Positions 44,226-55,215 of a DNA stretch of 64,000 bases are shown piece by piece. Source of the stretch: Tetrastigma voinierianum (lineage: Eukaryota; Streptophyta; Magnoliopsida; Vitales; Vitaceae). Each line of letters starts with the position of its first letter. The stretch's first letter is position 1. The stretch spans positions 1-64,000 of the forward strand of contig JAEQBH010000038.1 of the NCBI GenBank assembly GCA_016808115.1. The letters are read 5' to 3'. The position numbers and the translations under genes were made by a program. The notes below the pieces were generated by a model that saw only the letters and a program-made list of their open reading frames with translations, had not been told where the DNA came from and searched no databases.

Positions 44226-46085
44226 TGATTAAGGCCCAAAGTGCTATTTTGAACCCTAGTTTGGCCAGGTTTTAAGCGCTTGTGTACTAATTGTTATAAT
44301 TAACCCAATTTACATATTAAGGTCCCTATTATTCTAATGATCACATTTTGTGGCAATTTTGCACTATGAGCTAATCACTTCAACATTGTTGAGTTGATCC
44401 AAATATGAAGAATTAAAGTCAAACTCAACATCATAGATCAGACTGAAGGAAAGAAGAGAAGAAAATAGAAGAAAATGAAGCAGGAAGAAATGGAAGATCC
44501 AGCAAACAGGAACAGCTGGGCTAATGGAACAAGAGTCTAGAGAAACTCCGATTCTAAAGCAATAAAAATTATCGGATAGCTAAATTTCTCAATTTCGCTA
44601 TCTCTTGTGAATTTCGCTAGCTAGCAAAATGTCACTAATCCTAGCGAAATTATGCATTTTCGCTACTCACAAGAATTTCATTGAAGTTAGCGAAATTTCT
44701 CGCTTAGCTAGCGAAATTGCCATCGCTCTAGCTTAAAATTCATGATTTCTATTCTTGGTGATTTCGCTACCTAGCGTAAAATTTTCGAGCCTGTTTAAAT
44801 CCATCGCCGTCATGCTTGTAATTACGCCAACCGACTCTACACTAATTTTTGGTGTATTACTCTCTTGTCCTTTAATTTAGCCAAATTGTTAGGCTTTCTG
44901 TATTTTCACATACTGGGGTTGGCTATAAGCCACCTTATAAGCTTGTAACCCTAATTTAATCTTTCGCAAATATCTCACGCAATTTTCATTTTCTTTTCAG
45001 CTTTTTCTCTTCTCTCCTTCTTTCTCTCCCCTTTTCTCTTTGGTTGCCAAACACCCTCCCAAGGATGAGCTGCCAAAACCACTTCCTCTTGGAAGTAAAA
45101 GGCCGGGGGTGAGATCTTTGAAGTTGTCGGTGGTTCCCCCTCAAGCCATGCAAGAGTTTTGTCATTTTTTGGTTCCCAAATCTTCAACCCTGAGTTTTTA
45201 GCTTTTTGATTTACTTTCTAGGCTAATACTCATGCTTTAGAATCCAAAGGTATATTGGAGGAGAGATGTACTGTGGTTCTTTTAGATGGTCTTTACGAGC
45301 CACCGGTGTAGGTTATAAGAAGCTCAAAACTGATAGTCAGATAACATTGGCTGAATGTCATTAATGGCCAATACTCTCCATGCATTAGAATCCAGCAAAG
45401 GCATTGAGTGAGAGATGTGACTCAGGGTTCTTAGATGGTCTTTACGAGCCTCTAAAATGATATTTATATGTTAGTGTTTCTCAAATAGGGTTGCATAGCA
45501 TTTAATGCTATTGATTCGCCAATACTTCCATGCTTTGTGATACAAAGGCATAATTAGTTATATGTACTGGCTGTTTTAGATGGTCTTTTTACGAGCCTCC
45601 GAGATGAGGTATTGAATGTTAGGGTTTCAAATAAGAAGGGCCATAACTGCATGCTACCCGTATTGACTCAAATAGGAGTTGTTTCTGCGGGGTGAGGTTT
45701 GCTAGGGGTTAAACATAGATCCTGCTATGCCATGGACTATAGGTCATTTGTCATAACGCGAGGAAATTAACCCTGGGACCTCTCGCTAGCCTAGGACCTT
45801 AAAACCTAGCGTGGCCCAATGCTTGGCGCGAGTTCTTTTTCTCATTTTTTCTTCATTTTATTTTCAGTTGCAAACCATCCACTTCCCGCTTTTAACCAAA
45901 CCCCAAAAATCCAAATTTAATTCACAACTTTGATTTCTTATCTAACCATTTGCAATGAAGAAAACCCATCCCCGTGTTCAATCTTTAACACCGCTTATGT
46001 CGTGAAGAGTTTACTCACGGCAAAGAGGAGGAACCACGGATACAAATTCTTGTTGATTCCGTCACCCTAACAGTATACCTAATCA
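44226..46085 (+). mobile_element. Solo LTR of the A type inside element B
   Basis: It starts TGATTAAGGCCCAAAGTGC and ends CCTAATCA. Its U5 matches LTR A (CATGCTACCCGTATTGACTC and GATGGTCTTTACGAGCC) rather than B's own LTRs. It carries three copies of the ~150-bp GATGGTCTTTACGAGCC segment against two in A. No primer site or internal region follows; the sequence returns to B's 3' end at 46086. Flanks AGACC and GCACC agree at only 3 of 5 bases, so the duplication is doubtful. Confidence 0.72.
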
Positions 46086-46487
46086 GCACCCATACAACAC
46101 AAAAGAATTGCGGAATAAGAGGTGGGTCCCGATCTATTTAGGGTCAAGCTTAGCATGCTATGTCTGGTAGTGAAGCTAGGTCGGGGAGAGTGCCAGCAAG
46201 CTTTCTATTAAGAGCTGACAAAATAAACACTTAGACTTTAGTGGAAGTTTCTGGGTTGGATTCACCGAGTTGAGAGACTCTTTGATAATTCTCTCACTCA
46301 GATGGCATTCATTCTCCATGATAGTTATTGGACACAAAGATTGATTATTCTTACGTAGGTTAAGCATTACTCATTCATAACCTTTTGAAATATAATTTTT
46401 GTGAGTTACTATTTGTTATCATTTTATGCTCTCTTTATTTTTCTTCTTGCATTGCTATGGGACTAGCAATGTGTAGGTTAGGGGGTG
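46086..46487 (+). other. 3' end of B internal region with hairpin and polypurine tract
   Basis: Non-coding. The hairpin TTGCTA-TGGGAC-TAGCAA is at 46452-46469, and a G-rich tract (GGTTAGGGGGTG) at 46477-46488 abuts the 3' LTR. Confidence 0.65.
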
Positions 46488-48094
46488 TGATTAGTGCCCA
46501 AAAAGTTCTATTTTGAACCCTATTTTTAATAGGCTTCTGAGTCATTTTTGTGTACTAATAATTATTAATTAACCAATTGACATGTTCGTCCCTATTGCAC
46601 TTCGATTGCATTCCGAGGTTGTTTGGGTAGTTTTTGGTGAATTGGAAGCCAAATTATCGTGCCTAACCAATCATAACCAAAGTTGCTGATTTCATCAATT
46701 TCATACTTATCACTCTCAAGAAGCCAGAATAAAGAATATCAAAGCTTCGCGAATGAAGCAAAGGCAGCCGGAAGTCAAGCCAATGGCAAAGAGTCGCAGT
46801 GAGTGAAATCAGCTGACTTCAGAGGGATTGCTAGGGCCTCGCAATCATAGTTTAAAATTTTCACAATCCCAGCGAAATTTTCATTATAGTGATTTTTTCA
46901 TTAGCTGAGCTTAAATTTCGATAGCTAGCTTAATTTATCGTTGATAGCGAAATTTCTCATTTCGCTATCTCTTGTGAATTTCATGAAGAAGTAAATTTCG
47001 CTAGCTATTTAAATTTATCGTTGATAGCTTAAATTTCTCATTTTCGCGACCCTGTGAATTTCCTACGGCTAGCGAAATTTCTTCTAGCTAGCTAAATTTT
47101 CGCTTTATGCTAGCGAAATTTCCTACAGAATAAATCCCAAATTTCGTGTTTTTGGTATTTTTGATTCTAAACGACCACATTTTGATAAATTACCATTTTG
47201 TCCCTTATGTAATTCCATATTTTAGGCATTTTTGTATTTTCACACTTTGGGTTTGGCTATATAAGCTGCCCCACAACTTTGTAACCCTAACTTTTAATCT
47301 TTCAAGACACGATGCCTTTGTTCCAGCTTTCTATTCTCTCCTCTTTCCCTTTTCTGTACAAAAACCTCCGAGGATGACAACTCGCAGGATGCTTGGCTAG
47401 ACCTCTTCCCTCCTTGAAGAGGAGGGCCACTAGGTGAATGTTCACAAAAACACGGTCCTCTGCTTTAACGCACGCATTTATGGGGCATTTATGTTCTACT
47501 TCTCACCTTAGGTTAAAATCTCTAGGCACACCTTCATCGACATGTATTTAGCAAGCTTTCTTTTGGTTACAAGGGATGCTTATCACTAGATCCATCATAT
47601 CCAGCTTAGTTGTTTCCTATTAGTCACTGTAGTAGGTTTTCGAGATAATGCGATATCACCGTTAGGAATATTTTTGCCCGCTTAAATGCCAGGTTTCAAA
47701 AAAGGAAAATCATGTGGTCTAGGTTTTAAAGCTAAAATGAAGATCTGCCCGAAATGACTATATGTCATGCTCCCAATGCAGGAAAAGACCCGAGGACATG
47801 TTAGTTGCCTTAAAACCCTAAAACCAAGGTCCGAAACTTCAAGGTGTTCTTTTCTTATTTTTCTTCAATTTATTTTCGTGTCCAACCACCAACCCATTGT
47901 TTTTACCACCTTAAATTCCAAATTTAATTCACCATTTCGCCTTCACCGTTAGTCATTTGTGCCAAGAAAACCCATCCTCGTGTTCGACCCTAGACCGCTT
48001 ATATCAGACTAGCTTGACTAATGCGGCAAAGAGGGGAGTGAAGAGTAGGAAACAAATTTTGTTGATTCCGATTACCCTACCGTGGCACGAATCA
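46488..48094 (+). repeat. 3' LTR of element B
   Basis: It starts TGATTAGTGCCCAAAAAG and ends GGCACGAATCA. It has a TATA box TATATAAG at 47258-47265 and a large palindrome field at about 46850-47130. The U5 matches 41300-42068 closely. Confidence 0.85.
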
Positions 48095-48895
48095 AGGCAC
48101 AAGAGAACTACTCCACCATAGAGAAGGAGAAGCTAGCAATGGTATTTTCTTGTGAAAAATTCAGGCCTTATATATTGGGGTCCCATGTTGTAATACACAC
48201 CTGATCATGCTGCAATTAAATATCTAATGGAAATGAAGGATGTCAAGCCAAGACTCGGCTCGATGGGTGCTACTATCATAGAATTTGATCTGAAACTGCT
48301 GATAAGAAAGGTAGTGACAATGTGATGCAGATCACTTGTCTAGATGGGAGAGAATTGATGGAACATAAAAAGGGACAAAAATAGAAGAATTTTTTCCTGA
48401 TGAGCAGCTATTGATGTTGTCGGTACAAACACCCTGGTATGCTGATATTGTCAATTACTTAGCTTGTGGAGTTATACCATTTGAATTCAATTACCAGTAC
48501 AGGAGGAAATTGAGAATTGATTGCAGATTGTATATGGAGACAGACCCACTACTATATATAAAGAGATGTAGATCATAAAGGGAGATGTGTCCTTAAAATG
48601 TATTAGGTGGTATTATGAGAAATGTCATGCATCACCATATGGAGGACACTTTGCAGGAGACGAGACAATCTAGAAAATTCTCCAATCAGAATTTTATTGG
48701 CCTTCTCTATTCAAAGACTATTTTGAATGGGTAAAACATTGTAATGCTTGTCAAAGAATGGGCAACATAGGCAAAAGAAATAAAGTGCCCTTGCAAAGAA
48801 TTCTCGTGGTGCAGATTCTTGATGTATGGTGAATAGACTTTATGAGACCTTTCCCATAATCATTTGGCAATATGTACATTCTCCTAGCTATGGAT
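48095..48895 (+). pseudogene. RNase H end and integrase start of element C
   Basis: It continues the frame broken by B: ENYSTIEKEKLAMVF, then a CEKFRPYILGSHVV strip near 48155 and TPDHAAIKYLM-like codons near 48205. PWYADIVNYLACG near 48435 begins the integrase region. The zinc module has CHASPYGGHFAGDETI near 48630 and HCNACQRMGN near 48740. IDFMRPFP near 48835 holds the first catalytic Asp. It breaks at 48895 (codons M-D), where LTR D is inserted, and resumes at 52489. Confidence 0.82.
48891..48895. repeat. Target site duplication of LTR D, left copy
   Basis: TGGAT here and at 52489-52493 exactly flank the TGTAACACCCC...GTGACA segment. It falls on Met-Asp codons of the integrase of C. Confidence 0.9.
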
Positions 48896-51800
48896 TGTAA
48901 CACCCCAAAATATACCCTTAGTCGCTTTTTATTACATGTTTAGGGTATTTTGTAGGTTTCCAATTTGAATGTTTCGTGAGTTAAATGCTAAACATGGAAA
49001 CGAGAGACCTAAAATTACAAGATTTTAGGATAAAATTGTACTCTTTGTCCAAAAGGGGCCCCAGCATGAATTGACGAGATTGGAGGCCAAAATGAAATAA
49101 AGGAAAGCTTATTTATAAATGTATGAGCAGGGCTAAATGCAAAAATGAAAAGTTAAAAACAAAAAAAAATGGGTTTTTGTCTCGCCAAACATGGCTCTAA
49201 GGTGGGGGATCAAAATGATCATATTTTGGTTCCAAAGAGTGAAAACTGGAGAGAGGAGTAGAAAAACGGTAGGTTACTATAAGAGAAGATAGTTAAGAAG
49301 AAGATGAAGGGGGAGAAGCTCAAGCAGTTTCGAATTCTTAAGGTATGGAAATTATGGATTTTAGCATGATTTTGGTACAAGAATTATTTGAGTATGGAAT
49401 CGCTAGGTTTCATTGAATAATTTGATTCCCATCTCTGGTTTTGCTAAAAACATTCTAACTCTAGATTTATGGGAAGTTTGGTTGAAAAGCCTTAGTTGAT
49501 AATGAATGGATATGGAATCCTTCAAAATTCTAAAGGATTTGTAGAATTGGTGAATTTTGTATGAATCCAGGATTCTTTTGCAAATTAAAAGTGCTTCTGA
49601 GTTCTGGAGTGGGATTCCAATGTGTTGGCTACGAAGGATGCATTAGGAGTGATCTATGGATGAAAGTGTATGAAAGGGGAGAAAATACCCATTATGGCAT
49701 TTTCGGGTAGTGTGTATCGGTACACCTTAAGCCCGGTACCCAGACACTTTGCTCGTCATTTACAATGCATACGAGACACCCTTGTGGTGTAAATTCTGAC
49801 ACCTTGTTATGCTTTTCCCATTCTGACCAGTTTTCGTATTTTGGCGATAACTTGCTCATTACTTATCCGATTTGAGTGATTCAAGTGGAAAATTAAAATA
49901 GACTTCAAGGAAAATCAAATACTAAGAAATAGGTATCATCAAATTCGGAATCTAAGTGGACCAAATAATCACTCAAAGTGGGGCCATGTCCAAGCTAATT
50001 CCTGCATTAGTTTTGATCATAGAGTAGTCCGAGTTGTTTTGAACATAACTCGAGTTCCGGTGCTCTGAATTGGGTGATTCAAGTTGGAATAGAACCCTTA
50101 GCACCTTAAATTTAAAGGAGTACAAAGAACCAGTGTCAAATATGGAGTGAAGGCACTGGAAAACGAGTATTTCAAACTGTCCCTCGGGTAAAATTGGTAA
50201 ACCGAATAGTTGGCAATTTAAAATGCCATAACTGAGTTCGACGATCCGAATGATTGATTCCACCTGCAAAGTAGATTCAGAAGAATAAGAATACATGAAT
50301 AAGGTGTGATTACATGCTCATCAATATACCTTACCAAAGATATGGAATACGATCGCTCATGAACGCATAATGTGGCTAAAATGCCCTATTATAAAATAGA
50401 AACATCGAACCTATAATTGTAAACTATAAGACCGCTTATTAAATGACATAGCACTCCTGTCCTAATTAGTACTTTGGTACTCCGCTGCTGTTCAAGACCC
50501 GATTAGTACTTATTTCATAAGGTTTGAAGATCATTAGTACTCTGTGATCTCCGTTAGTGCTCCTACCCCCGATTAGTACTTTGGTACTCAAGTAGTGATC
50601 CGCACTCCCGATTAGTACTCTGCACTCCGTTAGTGTCTGAACTCCCGATTAGTATTTCGTACTCCTAAATCAGGCTACGACACTCCTCGTCTCCGTTATG
50701 CTAATGACTCCTATCCCGATTATGCTACGACACTGCATCGTATAGCATTCAGTACTTATTGTAGTCATGGTTCACTCATTCCTTACTACCGGGTCTAAGA
50801 AGTCAAATGTTTATATGATAAGACTTTGAATAAAGAATAAGAGTAAAGATCCGAATGACCGGACCGCTCGTAGCACCTACGAGCACCCCAGATCCGGGAC
50901 ACAAGTTCTATAGTACCTATGTGTAATTCTGCCTACAGATCTGTAGTACCTACGGGTACTCCTGTATCTGAATAAGTTTTGTAGTACCTATGGGTACTCC
51001 TGTCTCTGATTATGTCCTGTCTCTGATTAAGTCATGTCTCTAATTAAGTCCTGTAGTACTTTCCTAGTACTCCCCGCATCTCGAATAAGTTCTATAAAGA
51101 CTCACGTGTACTTCAGATTCGATAAGTTCAGAGTACCTGGGGGGGTACCCTATATTTGATTAAGTTCTGTATGTATCTTATTAAGTCCTGTAGTACTTAG
51201 GGGTACTCCTGTATCTCCTTAAGTTCTATAGTACCTATGGGTACTCCCGCTCTCGATTATTTTGTCAGACCCACGTACTCCGCCTTTGATTAAGTTCCTC
51301 GTCGCACTCACGTACTCCCGCCTCGATTAAGTTGGCGTCGTGCACTCACTGCAATTCCGCCTCTCGACGGTTCGTATCACCTACGGTAATCTTGTATTTG
51401 ATTTAGTCTCGCAGTACCTACCGGCACCCGTGACGGCAGCGTGCAAGTATAAGTCCGGGGAGTGAGTACCTACTGCAATTCTCAGACAAGAATAAGTACA
51501 AGTTCTATAGTACCTACGAGTACTCCCGTATCCGTAAGATAAGTATAAGTCCAGTGGTACCTACGAGTACCTCCGTATAAGGAATCTGTTCTGTAGTACC
51601 TACGGTACTTTGTACCAAGAAATGTCTCCAGAGTACCCACGTACTTCCGTATCCGAAATACAAGAATAAGCCTGGTAAATACCAAGATAAGTTCCGCGAC
51701 TTTCGCATAAGTCTCCGTAAGACAAGTATAAGTTCCGTAAGACCAGTATAAGTTCAGTAAGACAAGTATAAGTTCTATAATACATGTATAAGATCTGAAA

Positions 51801-52488
51801 TACATGTATAAGTTATGTAATACACGTATAAGATCCGAAATTTCGCATGTGTCCAAATACCAAGATAATGCTCAGAATCTCTCCGTGGTACCCTACTGCT
51901 ACTCCGAATAAGTTTCAACTCCGTAGCATAAGCATAAGTTCTATGACTCCTACGGACTCCTAATTCATTACAAGTCCGTTATGATGTTTTGCATAAGAAT
52001 AAGTTCTCAGAACTCCTACGGAGTCCCGTATTTAACATAAGCCCGTGATAAGCATAAGTACTTATAAGTCCATGATATGAATGCATGAAATTTCTCGGAG
52101 AATTCGTTATGGTTATACACTTATTATAATTGTGTATATGCATGTGTTTCTCAGATAAAGATATGTTTCCCACTGCTGCAGTTTAGCATGGGTTTTTAAT
52201 CCGTGTAGGTATTGTGAGAAGACACTAAGATTCCGCATATAGCTGGGCCAACACACTTGTAAGGGTTCACTACATGTAGGTCCGCGCTCTGATTTGTAAT
52301 TGGAAAAGTACAGTTTTGTTTTTGTAAAAGGGGCTCGATAAATGTTTATGATATTTCGAATTGTTATAAGATGTAATATACCCACAAAGCATTTGGCTTT
52401 AAAAATTCGTGCAAAGAGTCCCAAAGATATGGTCTCGCCCCGAACTTGCTCGATCCGCCAATCTGTCGGACCGAATCAAAGCGTGACA
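48896..52488 (+). mobile_element. 3.6-kb solo LTR (element D), chromovirus-like
   Basis: It begins TGTAACACCCCAAAATATA and ends GCGTGACA, with an exact 5-bp duplication TGGAT. Nothing inside encodes retroviral domains, so the simplest reading is a solo LTR left by LTR-LTR recombination. The TGTAACACCC start and great length are typical of Tekay/Del chromovirus LTRs; that assignment is inference. A long internal tandem-repeat zone occupies 50440-52080. Confidence 0.82.
50440..52080 (+). repeat. Tandem repeats inside LTR D
   Basis: The first part (50450-50760) repeats CCCGATTAGTACT units at about 37-40 bp. The second (50880-51640) repeats a ~38-bp unit with TAGTACCTACGGGTACTCC, whose core GTACC-TACG-GGTAC is an inverted repeat. 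The third (51650-52080) repeats ~20-bp ACAAGTATAAGTTC units. The three zones grade into one another and are heavily mutated. Confidence 0.8.
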
Positions 52489-53295
52489 TGGATCATGTAT
52501 ACAAATGGGTGGAAGCAACAACTTGTCCTAGAAATGATGCCATCACATTGGTTGGGTTCATCCAAAGAAACATTTTGAGCAGATCTGGAGCACTTAGAAC
52601 AATAATTAGTGATGAGGGAAGCCATTTTGCAAATAGTTTTTGAAAACTCAAGGAGCGTATATCGAATCAAACATCTAATGGATTGGCTGATCACTCCTCA
52701 ATCAAACAGACAAGCTTAAATTTCCACAGAGATAGAGAAAATTATTGAGAAAAATAAGAATACAAGCAAGAAAAGACTGGTCTATAAAGCTATATATGCA
52801 CTATGGGCTTATAGAACTAATACAAAACTCCCATCGAATGTCCCCATACATAATTATATATCGAAACCTTGTCATCTCCCTTATAAATTGGAATACATAC
52901 ATAGCTACTAAGAACCGAACTATGACTGCCGCTAAGGAAAAAAGACTACTCTCAAATAATGAACTCGGAGGAATTGAGAAATGAAGCTATGACAATCCCA
53001 GACCCATAAGAAAAGACCAACAAATGGCATGGTAAAAAAAATCCTAAGGAGGGAATTCAAGGTAGGAGAACAAATTCTCTTATACAACTCCTAGGCTCAA
53101 GTTATTTCCAGGAAAGTTGAAGTTAAGATGGAATGGTCCATATATAGTGGTAACAAGTACACCCTTTGGAGTAGTAACACTGAAGACTGAATCTGGAAGT
53201 GAATTCAAAGTAAACGGTAAGAGACTAAAACATTATCTAGGAGGAAGCATAAAGGATATAGATCCAGATTTTGAAAAGGAAAAAGAGAATTACTG
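52489..53295 (+). pseudogene. Integrase end of element C
   Basis: It resumes with MDHVYKWVEATTCPRNDAIT, then NILSRSGALRTIISDEGSHF near 52572. The Asp of I-S-D is the second catalytic residue. The following HPQ..GQAE strip is eroded. MSPYIIIYRNLVI near 52838 matches the MSPYRLV strip of E. The C-terminal FKVNGKRLKHYLGG-like end lies near 53205-53240. Much of the middle has frameshifts and stops. Confidence 0.78.
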
Positions 53296-54513
53296 AAATG
53301 AAGACACTATGTAGCCTATGTCTAGCTAAGGACATTAAACTGAGTAGCTTCTTGGGAGATAACCCAAACTGAATTTTTATTTTCGTTAACTTTGATTGAT
53401 GTTGATTACTTTTATGATTTTGAAGTTTTAATTTTGATTTTGTTAGAAGTTTTATTAGGAAGTTTGATCATTTTCTAAATTTTTTGTTTGGGGACAGGAA
53501 GAATGAATTGGAATTAGATGTTATTATAAAGCACACCGCCTCAAACTGAATTGTCAAGAAAATAGCTACAAAGGAGAGTATTTCTATTTCCCTCAACTTG
53601 TTTTTAGATAATAATGCATAGTTGAAGTTTGAGGAATTTGATGATTTTAGAGCCTATTTAATTAGACAACTTTCATGTGCTAATTGCTTAAATGCTTTGT
53701 TGAGTATTTTGATGCTAATGAGATTGTTGTTCATAATTGAATTGATGATTTTCTATTGCTATATATGTTTTCACAAGCTTGAATTACATAATTGGACTTA
53801 ATTGTGGGTGATTAACTGAATTGGAAGGCAGTTTAAAGTTGCAGAAATTTGGGGAAGCAAATCTTTGGTTGCGACAATAAAGTCTTTGTCGTGACACTGT
53901 TTTATAAGTAAGGGAAAAGGTTTGTCGCAACAAGGATTTGACTGGACAAGACAACATAAAGTTTATGCAGAGACCGACTGTCGCGACACTAGAAAGTTCG
54001 ATCATGACATCACTTACTGTAAAATGATGGAAACTGGTCGTGACCCTATTTTTCATGTTGCAACAGAGTTTTTGAAGTTAAAGTGAATAAGTAATAGAAA
54101 TAAAGATCGCAATCAGTTTCCAACATCGTTTAACCTACCTTCTTCATTGTGAGCACTTCTCATATGATAATATTTTTCTTTGTCGGATGTGGTTGCAATC
54201 GCAGGGCCATTTGAACCTTAAAGAATCATTGGTACAATGACACGGTCGCGACAAATCTCTATCGGGCTGGGATTAGCCATTGTTGAGACAACCCTAAAGT
54301 GTGTCGTGACATGAAAATTTTAATAATAAAGCTTAGGTGCAATTTTTAATTGGAAGAGTCACAAAATAAATTCCAAAGTAAAATTCAAAAGTTATTGTTG
54401 TGACCTAATCATTAATCATTCATACTCTCACCCAATTTCCACTTTCTTCCTTTCTTCGACATCTCAAAACCCAAGACTTCAAAGACACTAACCCCCAAAT
54501 CTAGATCTCATCA
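53296..54513 (+). other. Spacer between pol and extra ORF of element C
   Basis: AT-rich non-coding DNA, with a short island of GTCGCGAC variants at 53868-54310, as in the LTRs. Its last 100 bases are C-rich and lead into the extra ORF start, like a 5' untranslated region. Confidence 0.55.
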
Positions 54514-55215
54514 ATGGCAGAACCCCAAAACCTAGTCCAAAATCTCAATGAGATGATGGAAGAATATACAACAGGTGAAGAGGAGGTTCATTTGGAACCT
54601 CAGACAGAGACGACTCTAGTGGCAGAACCAGAAAAGCAGGAAGAGGAACAAAACTCAACTCAGAAAGGAAGAAAGCAGAAAAGAATTGAGCAAAGTAGAG
54701 TTGAGCAAACTAAAGAATCAGAAGACGATAAAGCACTCATTTTAGACGAAGCCTACTCTTTATGGGAGAAGAATCTGAGCGACAAAGGGTTTATCAGAGA
54801 AAAGGGGTTCGGTACGTTCATCTCACCCTTTGCAGAGATAATTGAATTTGGCTTTGCTGCATTAGTCAAAGAATTATATGCCAACATTATAGAGATGAGA
54901 GAAGATTCAATATGCCTGAGAGGAATATGGGTCCCCATGGGTCATGAAAGGATTAATGCAGTTCTCCAAATCAAGAATCCCAAGAATGTATCTAACTACA
55001 AAAAACTGCTTAGAGAACCCAACCATGAGAATATTGTAGATTTCCTAAAGGCTGGAAAACGGAAATGGAGTTCAACAAAGAAGAATCCTCATGAATCCAT
55101 CAACAGAGGCTTACTAATAGAAGAAGTTAAGGTGTGGTTTTATTTCATTGCTTCTGTTATAATTCCCACTGATGAGCTTAAAAGTCATCTATTTTCAGTC
55201 CCTTTTTCTGATTGA
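54514..55215 (+). CDS. Env-position ORF of Athila type (putative plant transposon protein)
   Basis: This is a 233-codon frame without internal stops. The start at 54514 (MAEPQNLVQNLNEMMEEYTT) is preceded by a leader-like C-rich stretch. Residues 1-75 are acidic, Gln- and Glu-rich, with a basic patch GRKQKRIEQSRVEQ. The conserved domain follows: WEKNLSDKGFIREKGFGTF, then ELYANIIEMREDSICLRGIW, the R-G-W/V pattern of the 'putative plant transposon protein' family. WFYFIASVIIPTDELK closes it. A longer original C-terminus is likely, since the family usually continues. It sits downstream of pol, where Athila elements carry their env-like gene, but I see no signal peptide or membrane anchor. Its role is unknown. 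Confidence 0.7.
   Translation: MAEPQNLVQNLNEMMEEYTTGEEEVHLEPQTETTLVAEPEKQEEEQNSTQKGRKQKRIEQSRVEQTKESEDDKALILDEAYSLWEKNLSDKGFIREKGFGTFISPFAEIIEFGFAALVKELYANIIEMREDSICLRGIWVPMGHERINAVLQIKNPKNVSNYKKLLREPNHENIVDFLKAGKRKWSSTKKNPHESINRGLLIEEVKVWFYFIASVIIPTDELKSHLFSVPFSD

Larger units (their letters stand above)
40608..48094 (+). mobile_element. Pol-less Athila derivative (element B)
   Basis: Its LTRs (40608-42068 and 46488-48094) share a subfamily-specific U5 (GGATGCTTGGCTAGACCTCT). A primer site lies at 42070, and a hairpin and polypurine tract precede the 3' LTR. Net of a nested solo LTR (44226-46085), the internal region is only about 2.6 kb and encodes one gag-linker-like ORF with no protease, RT or integrase. 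The insertion lies in the RNase H of C; the flanks read AGGGC before and AGGCA after, consistent with an imperfectly preserved GAGGC-type duplication. It is non-autonomous and would need Athila proteins in trans. Confidence 0.82.

Noticed and set aside
51482..51856. 124-codon Tyr/Thr/Leu-rich frame on the minus strand of LTR D
   Set aside because: It is generated by the tandem repeats; three overlapping frames show the same repetitive composition.
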